Source of the DNA: Pseudomonas cerasi | GTDB lineage: Bacteria > Pseudomonadota > Gammaproteobacteria > Pseudomonadales > Pseudomonadaceae | Assembly (NCBI RefSeq): GCF_900074915.1 | Contig: NZ_LT222319.1 | Location: 2,451,001-2,515,000, forward strand | Direction: 5' to 3' | Length of the DNA: 64,000 nt | Shown: positions 17,600-26,854 of the stretch, one piece after another | Numbering within the stretch: position 1 is the stretch's first letter | How the letters are laid out: every line of letters begins with the position of its first letter | The notes under the pieces: generated by a model | What the model saw: the letters and a program-made list of their open reading frames with translations, nothing else | Database searches by the model: none | What the model was told of the DNA's origin: nothing | Program-made: the position numbers and the translations under genes

Positions 17600-19289
17600 C
17601 CGACCGGTGCATTGATTGCCGGTAACGATGTCTCGCTGATCGCCGGCCAAAACCTCGACAACGTTGGCACCTTGCGTGCGGCCAATAACCTGTCAGCGGT
17701 TGCCGGTAACAATCTGGTCAACGCCGGTCTGATAGAAGCCGGCAACCGGCTCGATCTGCTCGCGGGCAATGAGCCTATGGCAATGGGCGCGGTAGGTGCA
17801 TCCACAGGGGCAGCAGTCACGGCAGGTACTATGGGTGCCAACACGGCAGCGTTCCTCTCTGCAGGCGCGGGCGCTGTTGCAGCGGGTGCCGCTACCAACG
17901 CAACGGTCAGCGTTATTAATAACCGCGGAAACCTCGGGGCGGTAGTCAAGGACGTAACGTCTGCGGATGCTCTTAAAGGGTATGCCATTTCAGGAGTGAC
18001 GGCGGGTCTGACGGCTGCGTATTTTAATGATTTTACGGGTACTCATAGTGATCCGAACACCGGCAAGATCGTTGGAGCCAAGCTCTCGACTTGGGAAGGC
18101 GTGGGTCAGTTTGCTGGTAATCAGGTTCTGCAGAACGGGACGTCTACGTTACTGAGTAATGCTCTTGGCAAGGGCGGCAGCGGCAGTGATGCACTCAAGA
18201 CTGCGTTGTTCAATACCTTGGCTGCGGCGAGTTTCAATGCAGTGGGTGACTATACCTACGGCAAATTTGCGGAGGGTATGCCTCCCAAGTCACGCAATGG
18301 TGGGAGGACTGCTGTCAAAGGCTACAGGCGGAGATTTCAGGACTGGTGCGTTAGCTGCAGGTGCCAATGAAGCCTTGGTTGTGTCTTTGGAGAGTTTGGT
18401 CCAGAACGATAAAACTCTGCTTCCTATGGCTTCACAAATTGTTGGCGTTTTGGCAGCAGCTTCATCTGACGATGCCAACGCGGGCTCAATTGAAAAAGCT
18501 GCTTGGATTACTAAAAATGCCACGATGTATAATCGGCAGTCCCATGAAGATGAAGAAATGGCTAAGCGTGACGAGGTGAAGAAAGGAGGGTTCACTAAGG
18601 AGAATTTGGACAAAGCATCGTGTTATGTAATTAAGTGCTGGGCACAGTATGATCGGGCTAGTCCGGAATATCGAGATAGTATGATAAAAGAGTCTGACGT
18701 TGCAGGGCTTGGTAATGAGCTTATGTGGGTTGATGCCCAGCAGGAGAAGGGACTGTTCAACTATAGCTATATCGATGCCGCTAAAGATCTAGCGACTCGC
18801 GATGTTATTCCTTTGGGTACTGAAACGGGGTCTATTGTAACTGGTGGGATTAGTGTGGCCTCAGGGTATACTTTATGTGGAAGCGGAGTAGGTTGCGTCT
18901 TCGGTGCTCCGATGGTTGCATTTGGCGCTGGTAATGTCGTAGAAGGCGGTACGGGTATTTACAACCACTTTTATGGTGGAGGTGAAGGGTATAATCCTGT
19001 AAAAGAGGCATTCTCCCTTCTTCCTGGTAATCTGGGGGGCGTTGTCTACAGTAGCGCCGATTTTGCTCTTTCGCTGGGTGCTGGGCTAGTGAAGGTTCCT
19101 TTAAAAATGGGCTTGGCTGATGGTCTGAATAGGCCTAAGTCGAGAGTTATGGTGAGTGGCGTGGATAATAACTTCTTTTTACCAGCTATAGGGGCTACTC
19201 CTTATGGCACTGCGATGGGTATGTATTTCTATAGTCTCGCAGGAAAAGGAAATAGCATCTATAAAGAGGTTTCTGATGAAAAGAAATAA
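17600..19289 (+). pseudogene. Chimeric CdiA fragment with hydrophobic toxin tip (module 9), deletion and frameshift
   Basis: The fragment joins an FHA-2 piece (about 17600-17770, matching 950-1102) directly to the pretoxin (matching 2366 onward) by an in-frame 1.27-kb deletion. It continues to about 18290, where an 8-base deletion relative to 2888-2895 shifts the frame; the other frame continues from VGGLLSKATGGDFRTGALA to the stop at 19289. The tip is Gly-rich and hydrophobic (VTGGISVASGYTLCGSGVGCVFGAP, shown here in part as GGISVASGYTL). With a membrane-type immunity gene behind it, a membrane-active toxin is plausible (inference). Confidence 0.65.
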
Positions 19290-19506
19290 GTATTTCTATT
19301 TTTTGTTTATGTCTTTTGCCTTGCTAAGCATGGTTTTAGGTGTGAGTATATTTTTTGCAATTATAATATCCGCTCTTTTCTCGGTTTTATTTAAGACCGA
19401 CTCGGCTTGGGTGTATTATGTGGTTGGTGGGCCTCTGGCTATTCTGTTCGCGACTTTTTGGACTATTAAGCGCTGGGCTTTTGTGAAGGCTTTTGTGACG
19501 GAATGA
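19276..19506 (+). CDS. Probable membrane immunity protein of module 9
   Basis: This 76-residue protein starts at ATG 19276, overlapping the toxin end by 14 bases. It has two strong transmembrane segments (YFLFMSFALLSMVLGVSIFF and VYYVVGGPLAILFATFW) with a short loop. Integral-membrane immunity proteins are known to accompany pore-forming or ionophore CDI toxins, which fits the hydrophobic tip upstream. Intact while the toxin gene is broken. Confidence 0.65.
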   Translation: MKRNKYFYFLFMSFALLSMVLGVSIFFAIIISALFSVLFKTDSAWVYYVVGGPLAILFATFWTIKRWAFVKAFVTE

Positions 19507-19667
19507 ATTATCTCCGAAAGGAATATTTGCCGTTCCTCGTCACAAGGGTAGGACATAGCTCGGTGACGGAAAACCGCAGACAGTTGAACAATTTTGATCG
19601 TCTTTTAGCGGAGAGGTTGCAAGGAAAGCTGCTGCTAGCGTTGACTAAGTCCAGCCAAGTGTGAGCA

Positions 19668-20006
19668 TTGCCAATGGCTGTATTGAAATGCCCACGCGAA
19701 GAAGTGGATGCTCTTGCTAAAGAGTCGGTTGAGTGCATCACAAGTTCTGACCCACTGGCATGCCGTAGAAGGGTGCAAGATGAATATAAGGCCTTGAACG
19801 ATGGCAAAACCGGTGCGGGGCTGCAAGGTTGCAACGCGCCTAGGGAGGGCGCGTGTAATAATCAATACACGCCTGTCAAAAGTGGCTTTGCTCAGCTCGA
19901 TTCGGTTGCGTTAAACGCCGAAGAGAAAGATGTTCTAGCTCATTTTCAGGACTTTAATCATGACGATGAGCGAGTGGCTGACCATGCGTGGTTGCAGTCA
20001 TTTTGA
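19668..20006 (+). pseudogene. Remnant of a further orphan module (module 10)
   Basis: About 110 codons are open here. The Cys-containing part (LKCPREEVDALAKESVECI, DPLACRRRVQDEYKALND) resembles CdiA pretoxin material by style and position, and the tail (EEKDVLAHFQDFNHDDERV) is unrecognised. The preceding bases 19507-19667 also hold short coding-like scraps. No convincing start, junction word or immunity gene is seen. It appears to be the last, most degraded remnant of the module array. Confidence 0.35.
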
Positions 20007-20454
20007 AATGGGAGGTGGCTGTTTTTCTTGTTAACCGTATTAGTTTGTCCGTATTTCAAGAATTTTCATGATTTTTATAGGGTGTTTCGTCAGGCGCAAG
20101 CAGACTTGGAAATAACTCTTCTTGACCAAAATGTATTAGATCGCCCTCCGTAAGGCTTTGATCAATAGTTTTGGTTGGCGTTCTTATCCATTCTGAAATG
20201 ATTCTGCCTTACCTCTGTTTAAGAGATGTCACCCTAGCAAACCCCCACTCCGGACACCCCCGTCCCAAATCATCCGAACCCCACTCCGCAATACCCACCC
20301 GCCAATAAACTAAACTACCCAGCGGCACCCGCTCGCTGTCCGGGCCTGAGGAAGTCTTCAGCCTTATCCTTATCGTTCTAAGCACCTGCCAATACTCGGT
20401 TTAAAACATAACAAAACTACCTATTCGCACGAACCGCATAAGGATAAGGCTTGG
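20007..20454 (+). other. Non-coding interval between CDI array and LysR gene
   Basis: About 450 bases without a supported gene. The left half is AT-rich; the right half (about 20235-20350) is C-rich with an unusual run of CCC/ACC words. I see no terminator hairpin or RNA gene that I can defend. The promoter of the following regulator should lie at the right end. Confidence 0.5.
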
Positions 20455-21366
20455 ATGACAATGACTCCAGTGGATGGATCGGCTTCCTTTGATGTTAACA
20501 ACCTGTTCAGAAAACCCAGGATCTGTTTTGACTGGGAGGACCTGCGTTACTTCGTGATGTTTTCCACGGTCAGTTCCCTGAGTGGCGCTGCAAGGATGCT
20601 GGGTGTGGAGCACGCCACTGTGTCGCGTCGTATCGCTTCGCTGGAAAGGTCTCTGAATGTAAAGCTTGTCGACCGTCGCAAGCGTTTGTATGAACTGACT
20701 GATGAGGGACGGCGTGTGGCGGCGATCGGGCGACAGATCGAGGCGCAGACTCAGGCTGTTGGCCGTCTCGCGGTTGCGGCTCAGGTGGTGCAGGGTGTGG
20801 AGGTGACCATCAGTGCGCCGCCGTCGGTGGCGGTCGAGAAGCTGGTACCGCAGTTGGGGGCGTTTCGGGCGATGCATCCCGGAATTGTGTTGCGCTTGTT
20901 GGGCGATCACCAGTATTCATCGTTATCCAGTTGCCAGTCTGACCTGTGTATACGGTTTTCCAAACCTGTTGAAAGCGGCATTGTCGCGCGGCGGATTGGC
21001 ACAGCTTCCTTTTCATTTTATTGCGCACGTTTTTATCTGGAGCAACGCCCTCCGGAGCATTATGAGTTTATTGCTTATGACAATGAACTGATGAGTGACA
21101 ATCAGAATGGTTGGCTGAGGGATATCGTCGGTGATCGACCCTTTGTGCTGGAGGCCAAAACGGTGGAGTTGCAAATTCGTGCTGCGGAAACCGGTGTGGG
21201 TATCGCGTTACTGCCCAGTTTTGCCGTAGAGGGTAATGATCGTCTGTGCCGGGTGGAATTGTCGGCTCCGCTGGAAGTCGATGTCTGGCTCGGTGTGCAT
21301 GAAGACTTGCGCGCGGTGGCTTCCATCCAGGCTGCCATGAATTATGTGGAAAGCTGTTATCGCTAG
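20455..21366 (+). CDS. LysR-family transcriptional regulator
   Basis: 303 residues. The winged helix-turn-helix begins after an unusual ~25-residue N-terminal extension (FDWEDLRYFVMFSTVSSLSG, then AARMLGVEHATVSRRIASLE). The rest is a LysR substrate-binding domain. An AAGGATAAGG purine stretch precedes the ATG. It lies 277 bases upstream of, and in the same direction as, the aldolase operon, so it is the natural candidate to control that operon, although many LysR genes are divergent from their targets. Confidence 0.85.
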   Translation: MTMTPVDGSASFDVNNLFRKPRICFDWEDLRYFVMFSTVSSLSGAARMLGVEHATVSRRIASLERSLNVKLVDRRKRLYELTDEGRRVAAIGRQIEAQTQAVGRLAVAAQVVQGVEVTISAPPSVAVEKLVPQLGAFRAMHPGIVLRLLGDHQYSSLSSCQSDLCIRFSKPVESGIVARRIGTASFSFYCARFYLEQRPPEHYEFIAYDNELMSDNQNGWLRDIVGDRPFVLEAKTVELQIRAAETGVGIALLPSFAVEGNDRLCRVELSAPLEVDVWLGVHEDLRAVASIQAAMNYVESCYR

Positions 21367-21643
21367 CCAGGCCTGAGTTCGCGCTGGTCATGTTGACGGT
21401 AAACAGTCTTGCGGTGAAAAAATTCCCATCCCCTCATCAAATATCGACAGTTTACAAGTTCGGCTGTTTTGACGAGGATCAATACCGAGTGGAGCAGTTC
21501 ATGACTCGAAACTCCGAGACGTTAAGGTGTCGGCTCGGCAAGGTTTGTTAGATGGCGCGCTGTTGGATAATTATAAAAACTCAAGCAGTGTCAAGATCAT
21601 CTCAAGCACCCTGATGACACCCTAAGGACAGCCGGAGATTCTC

Positions 21644-22672
21644 ATGGCCGACGTAAAAATTCTCGACGTTACCTTGCGTGACGGTGGTTATCGGAACAAC
21701 TTCAACTTCACAGAAGATCAGGCGCAGATAGTGGTCGCTGGCTTGGCCAGTGCGGGTGTCGACCTCTGCGAAATTGGTTATTGCAAAGGATCCTTCGCCC
21801 CGAAAGGCGAGCACGGTCTGACCAGTGATGTAGGCGCAGGCTTCATTGAAAAGATTGCGCAGGCGGCCAACGGCCGTATCGAACTGGCCGTCATGGTTCA
21901 CCCCAGAAACATCACCACGGATGACTTCGCCATGCTCAGGGAGCAGGGCGTTTCGATGATCCGCGTCTGTTTGAGGCGCGATCAATTGGATGAGGGGCTT
22001 GTGACCTTGTCGCTGGCTCGCGATCACGGCTTCAGTGTCAGCGCCAATGTGACGCATGTGACTTCGCAGACGCCAGGCAGTGTGCTTGATACGGCGGTAC
22101 GCGCGGAGGGGGCTGGCGCGGATATCGTTTGCTGTGCGGATTCCAATGGCCATATGTTGCCAGCTGATGTAGATCGACTGTTCAGTCGTCTCTCAAGCCG
22201 ACTATTGGTGCCGCTGGGCTTTCACGCCCATAACAATATGTCGTTGGCGCTGGCGAATGCAGTGGCGGCTATAGAAGCCGGCGCTGAATACATCGACACG
22301 TCCATATGTGGCATGGGCAAGGGAGCCGGCAATCTTCACCTGAGTATGCTGGTTGCCTACCTGGAGCGTACCGGCGTGAGTCATGGCTATGACCTGGTGA
22401 AGGTGATGGAACTGTCGGAAGCCACGGCCCGTGCGGTACCGCACAACAATATGCCCAGCCCGCTGATGGATATCATTCTGGGCACTTACAACTTCCCCTA
22501 TGACAGCAGTCAACGCGTACGGGACACCCTCGAGCGCTTTCAGCTGACTTCCGAGTATCGAGCGATCGAGGTCATGCATCAGCAGGACAAGGTGGCGCGT
22601 CTTGCGCCCCGAGCGGTGTTACCGACTATTGCCACCGGCTTGCCGAACAGCGTAAAGGGAGTCGCACTATGA
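21644..22672 (+). CDS. DRE-TIM aldolase, 4-hydroxy-2-oxovalerate-aldolase/HMGL-like
   Basis: 342 residues. The start has the family signature DVTLRDGGYRNNFNF (Arg-Asp of the DRE-TIM metallolyases). The metal-binding His pair is in GFHAHNNMSLALANAVAAIE and the Gly-rich loop in DTSICGMGKGAGNL. Relatives (DmpG/BphI, HMG-CoA lyase, isopropylmalate synthase) make or break a C-C bond next to a 2-oxo acid using a divalent metal. The partner acylating aldehyde dehydrogenase of DmpG is not present, so classic meta-cleavage catabolism is unlikely. First gene of a tightly packed operon; its TGA overlaps the next ATG. Confidence 0.8.
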   Translation: MADVKILDVTLRDGGYRNNFNFTEDQAQIVVAGLASAGVDLCEIGYCKGSFAPKGEHGLTSDVGAGFIEKIAQAANGRIELAVMVHPRNITTDDFAMLREQGVSMIRVCLRRDQLDEGLVTLSLARDHGFSVSANVTHVTSQTPGSVLDTAVRAEGAGADIVCCADSNGHMLPADVDRLFSRLSSRLLVPLGFHAHNNMSLALANAVAAIEAGAEYIDTSICGMGKGAGNLHLSMLVAYLERTGVSHGYDLVKVMELSEATARAVPHNNMPSPLMDIILGTYNFPYDSSQRVRDTLERFQLTSEYRAIEVMHQQDKVARLAPRAVLPTIATGLPNSVKGVAL

Positions 22673-23859
22673 CCACTCAACCGCTCCGAAAGCGCATCTG
22701 TGTATTGCCCGGTGACGGGATCGGCATTGAAGTCATGGCGGCGGCACTGCCGGTGATTGCGGCGTTGAACCTGCCATTCGATCTGATTGCGGCGGACATC
22801 GGTTGGGAATGCTGGAGGGCCGAGGGGGAAACCGTTCCGGCCCGTACCTGGGAGATCATGGCCAGTTGCGACGCGACATTGCTTGGCGCAATCACCAGCA
22901 AGCCTCTGGCAGAGGCCGAAGCAGAGTTGCCACTGGCGCTTCAGGGCCAGAACCGCCGCTATGTCAGTCCGGTCATTCAGCTCAGGCAGAACCTGGACCT
23001 TTACGCCAATGTACGCCCGGTCAATGACATGACTGGCGAAAACAGATTTCGCTTTGTCGTGATCCGGGAAAACACCGAAGGGCTTTATGCGGGGCTGGAC
23101 TTCGGTTGTATCCCGGATGCACTGGTGCCGCTGCTCGAAGAGCGAGAAGCCCTCGGCGCGGCGTGGCAGCGAGAAGGGCAGGATGATGCGACGGTGACGT
23201 TGCGCCTGCAGACGCGAAGTGGCCTGACGCGTATTTTCGAATACGCCTTCGAGTACGCCCGCAAGAATCATTTCACGCGGGTTACGTTTGTCGACAAACC
23301 CATGGTCCTGCGGCACAGCAGCGCCTTTGCACGGGGCATCTTCGAAGCAACAGCTCTGCGTTATCCGGACGTGACCGGGGTCATCGAAAACGTCGATGCG
23401 GTTGCCCTGTGGATGGTGCAACGTCCCGAGCGCTTCGGGGTGATCGTTGCCGAGAACATGTTCGGCGATATTCTTTCCGATCTCGGCGCCGGAGTCATGG
23501 GCGGCCTGGGGTTTGCGCCCAGTGGCAACTTCGGCAATTCAGGTGCTTATTTCGAACCGGTACACGGCAGCGCACCTGCTCACGCGGGTTTGAACAAGGC
23601 CAACCCCGGCGCGATGTTCATGGCCATCGCGCTGATGCTGGAGCATTTGGGGTTTCCGGCCGAGTCGGCGTGTATCAGCCAGGCCGTCAGCCTGGTTTCT
23701 CGCACATCCACACGCACGTATGACCTTGGCGGTTCCCTTACCACGGCTCAGGTGGGCGAAGCGATCGTTCAGCAGTGCATCGAGTTGCAGTCCCGCACGT
23801 TCGGGTATGGCAACGAACAGGTTGCAGCACAGGGAGAACGTCATGTCAGCGCACTTTGA
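22669..23859 (+). CDS. Isocitrate/isopropylmalate dehydrogenase-family enzyme
   Basis: 396 residues. The beta-decarboxylating dehydrogenase fold is shown by LPGDGIGIEVM at the N-terminus, substrate-binding Arg-rich YANVRPV, VIRENTEGLYAGLDF, the catalytic Lys in FVDKPMV, and FGDILSDLGAGVMGGLGFAPSG near the NAD site, followed by EPVHGSAPAHAG. The enzyme should oxidise a 2-hydroxy acid with a 3-carboxylate and lose CO2. It is not the housekeeping LeuB by context. ATG overlaps the aldolase stop (ATGA). Together the two genes suggest chain building or degradation of a branched 2-oxo acid. Confidence 0.8.
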   Translation: MTTQPLRKRICVLPGDGIGIEVMAAALPVIAALNLPFDLIAADIGWECWRAEGETVPARTWEIMASCDATLLGAITSKPLAEAEAELPLALQGQNRRYVSPVIQLRQNLDLYANVRPVNDMTGENRFRFVVIRENTEGLYAGLDFGCIPDALVPLLEEREALGAAWQREGQDDATVTLRLQTRSGLTRIFEYAFEYARKNHFTRVTFVDKPMVLRHSSAFARGIFEATALRYPDVTGVIENVDAVALWMVQRPERFGVIVAENMFGDILSDLGAGVMGGLGFAPSGNFGNSGAYFEPVHGSAPAHAGLNKANPGAMFMAIALMLEHLGFPAESACISQAVSLVSRTSTRTYDLGGSLTTAQVGEAIVQQCIELQSRTFGYGNEQVAAQGERHVSAL

Positions 23860-24562
23860 AGCTGTACCCATTGCGCAAGCCGTGCTGGAGGCATGTGAAC
23901 ATCTCGATACTGCGTCCTTGTCTGACGCGCTGGACAGCCTGGGGATCGACGGCGGGCTTTCGGGGATTGCCTCGCAAGTACCTGGCACTCGTTGCGTGGG
24001 CATCGCGTTTACCGTGCAGTACGAGCCGGTCGATGCATCTGCGGTCTTCAAGGGTGCTGCCAACTATATCGATCATGTACCGGCCGGTGCGGTGATTGTT
24101 TCCTCAAACAACGGACGCCAGGACTGCACGGTATGGGGCGACATCATGACCCACTTCGCGCTGGCAAACGGTATCAAGGGCACTGTGATCGATGGCGTGG
24201 CACGCGATATCGATACGGTCATCGAGTGCAGTTACCCATTGTTCAGTCGCGGGCGTTTCATGCAGTCGGCAAAGAACCGCGCTCAACTCCAGGCTGTACA
24301 AGTGCCTCTGCTCATCAATGGCGTGACGGTCCGGCCCGGCGACCTTCTGGTGTGTGATGGAAGCGGCTGTGTTGTGATTCCCCAGCAACTGGCTGTCGAG
24401 GTCGTACGCCGTGCCCAGGCGGTCGAGCAGACAGAGCGCCGTATCATCGAAGCCATATCAGCCGGCTGGACGCTGGAAAAAGCCCGTAGCACTTATCGCT
24501 ACGACCAGCCCTGGCTGACTGACGCTGAAAAAATCAGCGTCGCGATGCCTTCGCAGGCGTGA
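23843..24562 (+). CDS. RraA-like protein / HMG-type class II pyruvate aldolase
   Basis: 239 residues, starting at ATG 23843 within the previous gene, behind an AGGGAG site. Signature elements of the RraA/4-hydroxy-4-methyl-2-oxoglutarate aldolase family are present: a Gly-rich stretch followed by GTVIDGVARDIDTV (the Arg-Asp pair used for substrate and metal) and GDLLVCDGSGCVVIP near the end. Family members cleave or decarboxylate oxaloacetate-like compounds; some only bind RNase E. Given its neighbours, an aldolase or decarboxylase role is favoured over RNase regulation. Confidence 0.75.
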   Translation: MSAHFEAVPIAQAVLEACEHLDTASLSDALDSLGIDGGLSGIASQVPGTRCVGIAFTVQYEPVDASAVFKGAANYIDHVPAGAVIVSSNNGRQDCTVWGDIMTHFALANGIKGTVIDGVARDIDTVIECSYPLFSRGRFMQSAKNRAQLQAVQVPLLINGVTVRPGDLLVCDGSGCVVIPQQLAVEVVRRAQAVEQTERRIIEAISAGWTLEKARSTYRYDQPWLTDAEKISVAMPSQA

Positions 24563-24584
24563 ACCGAGCTGCCTTCCCACTTGA

Positions 24585-24959
24585 ATGGAAATGATGATGA
24601 AAATGGAATTGTTCGACGCTCAATCCGTCACCGATGACAACGCGGTTTATCTGATCAATGTCGTACAGGTAAACGAGGGGGCTCAGGATCTGGCCATTCA
24701 GATTCTTGAAGAGACGGTCAGTTACGTGGCGCGCACTTACAGTGCCTTCAAATGGAGCCGGCTGATGAAAAGCATCGACGGCAAGACCGTCATCAATCAG
24801 GCGCAATGGAGCGATCGCAGCCAGTTCGAGTCGCTGTTTACCGACGCAGAGTTTCTGTCGCGCTACTCCCGGTTGAAAGAAACCGGCACCTGGGAATATC
24901 ACCTGTACAACGTGGCCGAGTACATCACCCCTGAAATTGCCTTACAGAAGGCCGGCTAA
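24585..24959 (+). CDS. Small antibiotic-biosynthesis-monooxygenase (ABM) family protein
   Basis: 124 residues with a dimeric alpha/beta-barrel pattern (YLINVVQVNEG, then ...YVARTYSAFKWSRLMKSIDG, QAQWSDRSQFESLF). ABM-domain proteins include cofactor-free quinol oxygenases and haem-degrading enzymes. Several ATG codons lie close together at the start, so the first residues are uncertain. A GC-rich hairpin (about 24978-24999) follows and may reduce transcription into the next gene. Confidence 0.7.
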   Translation: MEMMMKMELFDAQSVTDDNAVYLINVVQVNEGAQDLAIQILEETVSYVARTYSAFKWSRLMKSIDGKTVINQAQWSDRSQFESLFTDAEFLSRYSRLKETGTWEYHLYNVAEYITPEIALQKAG

Positions 24960-25036
24960 GCCACGACCGGCAGAAGAGGGCGGCGCACAGGCCGCCTTCG
25001 TCTGATATTCACTCGGATTTGCACAGGGATTATGCG

Positions 25037-26008
25037 ATGACCACGATCAATACAGCACTGACCTCACTTCTGGGCATTGACCACCCGCTGATTCTGGCGC
25101 CCATGGGCGGCGCGTCCGGTGGGCTTCTGGCGGCTGCGGTTTCCCGTGCCGGTGGCCTCGGCCTGGTGGGTGCCAGTTACGGCGACCCGCAATGGATGGC
25201 ACGTGAACTGGAGATGATGCGAGAGGTGCAGCAGCCTTGGGGCGTCGGGCTGGTCATGTTTACCGTGGCCAAACAGTTCGAATTGCTTCATCTGGCGCTG
25301 GAGTATCGTCCGGCGGTGGTTGCCCTGTCGTTTGGTGATGTACGTCCTTTCGTCAGGCCCATCCATCAGGCCAATGCCAAAGTCATCGTTCAGGTGCATG
25401 ACGTCGACCAGGCGCTTGACGCGCTGGACGCCGGTGCCGATGCATTGATCGTGCAGGGCGCCGAGGCGGGTGGTCACAGTTTGCGTCGCGCTTCACTGCC
25501 GCTGTTCCCGGCGGTCCGCGACGCGGTGGGTGAGCATGTCGTGCTGATCGGTGCCGGTGGGATCGCCGATGGGCGTGGCATGGCTGCTGCGCTGGCGTTG
25601 GGCATGGATGGCGTGATGATGGGCACGCGTTTTCTGGCTTCGCAGGAGGCACTGCCTTCCGAACGGGTAAAACAGCGACTGCTGCAGGCAGTCGCGAGCG
25701 ATACGGTGCGAACCCGGATCTTTGATCAGGTACGCGGCATCGACTGGCCCGAGGGCTACAGCGGACGTGTGATCGGCAATGACTTTTCCGCTAGCTGGGT
25801 GGGTGAGGAGCAGGCTTTCGCTGCCTCAGCCGGTCAACTGCGCCTGGACTATGAAGCCGCGCTGGCGGCCGACGATGTCAGTATCCGGGCCATCTGGGCG
25901 GGCGAAGTCGCGGACCTGATCAAGGAAGTGCTGCCCGCGCAACTGATCATCGAGTCGACTTTGCGCGGGTATGCCGCCAGTGTCGAACGCCTTCGTACGA
26001 CCCGCTGA
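25037..26008 (+). CDS. Nitronate monooxygenase-family flavoprotein
   Basis: About 323 residues. FMN-binding TIM barrel of the NMO/2-nitropropane dioxygenase family: PLILAPMGGASGG near the start, VQGAEAGGHS with the active-site His, IGAGGIADGRGMAAALALGMDGVMMGTRF for the phosphate site. Family members oxidise alkyl nitronates such as propionate-3-nitronate, though many act as enoyl reductases or unknowns. Start taken at ATG 25037 rather than 18 bases upstream. The operon continues 72 bases on. Confidence 0.8.
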   Translation: MTTINTALTSLLGIDHPLILAPMGGASGGLLAAAVSRAGGLGLVGASYGDPQWMARELEMMREVQQPWGVGLVMFTVAKQFELLHLALEYRPAVVALSFGDVRPFVRPIHQANAKVIVQVHDVDQALDALDAGADALIVQGAEAGGHSLRRASLPLFPAVRDAVGEHVVLIGAGGIADGRGMAAALALGMDGVMMGTRFLASQEALPSERVKQRLLQAVASDTVRTRIFDQVRGIDWPEGYSGRVIGNDFSASWVGEEQAFAASAGQLRLDYEAALAADDVSIRAIWAGEVADLIKEVLPAQLIIESTLRGYAASVERLRTTR

Positions 26009-26080
26009 GCCTTCACGATGGAGCAACGACCGGACCCGCTCGACAAGGCGGATCTTGTTCTTTTTGCAGGAGCAAAAGCC

Positions 26081-26854
26081 ATGAGTCATTGCATCACCTG
26101 CCAGACCTTCGGTGTCGGGCAATCAAGCGTATTCATTCTTTCACCGGTGATGCCGGTCTGGGACGCGGGTGGCTTCGCCCAACCGCTGATCGAGCATTTC
26201 ACTGCGGCGGGTTATCAGGTCAGGGTTTTTGATTCCCTGTCCCTGCCGCTCAAGCCCGGCGAAGACTTTGGCGGGTTTGCCGAGCGCTGGGTCAGCGCAC
26301 TCGAGCCTTGGGGGATACCAGATGTACTCGTCGGCGTGGCCTTGGGTGGTGCGTTGGTACAGGCGTTGGCAGGCACTTCATCAATGCGGTCGACGCCTGC
26401 ATTGTTGCTGCTTTCTTCTCCGGCCAAAGCCGATGCGTTGCTGGATTCCAGGCTGGGACGTATGGCGGATCTGGCAGAACAAGGGCATGTCGAGCAAGCC
26501 AAACGCCTGCTGGACGATCTGGTGTTGCCTGAAGGCCAGAAACACGAGCACCCGTCCGTCGGCGAGAATGACGCAACGCTACCAACCCAGGGACAGCGTC
26601 TGACCCTGGGATTCCGGCTACTGAGCGGTCTGGATATCAGTGAGTGCCTGCTCGATTTCAAAGGGCGTGTGCTGAGCGTGTTTGGCGGGAAGTCGCAACT
26701 GGTTGGGGCGCGTCATGTGCTGCATACCAAAGGCCACAGACAACGCTCACTGTGTGTGCCTGATGGCGGGATGCGCCCGCTGGCAGATGATCTGGACCGG
26801 GTGCTGGAGAGCATCGATACATTTCTGATCGCCAGAGCGGAGTGTGTGCAATGA
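26081..26854 (+). CDS. Alpha/beta-hydrolase-fold protein lacking the nucleophile
   Basis: 257 residues from ATG 26081, behind a good GCAGGAG site. The layout is that of an alpha/beta hydrolase: VFILSPVMPVWDAGGFAQPL (oxyanion region), then VLVGVALGGALVQ where the nucleophile elbow Gly-x-Ser-x-Gly should be. At residue 87 the Ser is Ala, so a classical Ser hydrolase reaction is impossible. It may be a non-hydrolytic binding or lyase-type member. The last 4 bases overlap the next gene (ATGA). Confidence 0.65.
   Translation: MSHCITCQTFGVGQSSVFILSPVMPVWDAGGFAQPLIEHFTAAGYQVRVFDSLSLPLKPGEDFGGFAERWVSALEPWGIPDVLVGVALGGALVQALAGTSSMRSTPALLLLSSPAKADALLDSRLGRMADLAEQGHVEQAKRLLDDLVLPEGQKHEHPSVGENDATLPTQGQRLTLGFRLLSGLDISECLLDFKGRVLSVFGGKSQLVGARHVLHTKGHRQRSLCVPDGGMRPLADDLDRVLESIDTFLIARAECVQ

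Noticed and set aside
17612..18370. Separate intact gene
   Set aside because: It is only the first frame of a deleted and frameshifted CdiA fragment that continues in another frame to 19289.
21644..23859. Aldolase and IPMDH-like genes as part of the phosphonate pathway (as in phosphonomethylmalate routes)
   Set aside because: They lie 24 kb away from the PepM cluster, separated by unrelated operons. The aldolase is DmpG-like rather than citrate/isopropylmalate-synthase-like in its signature, and no aconitase-type isomerase is present.
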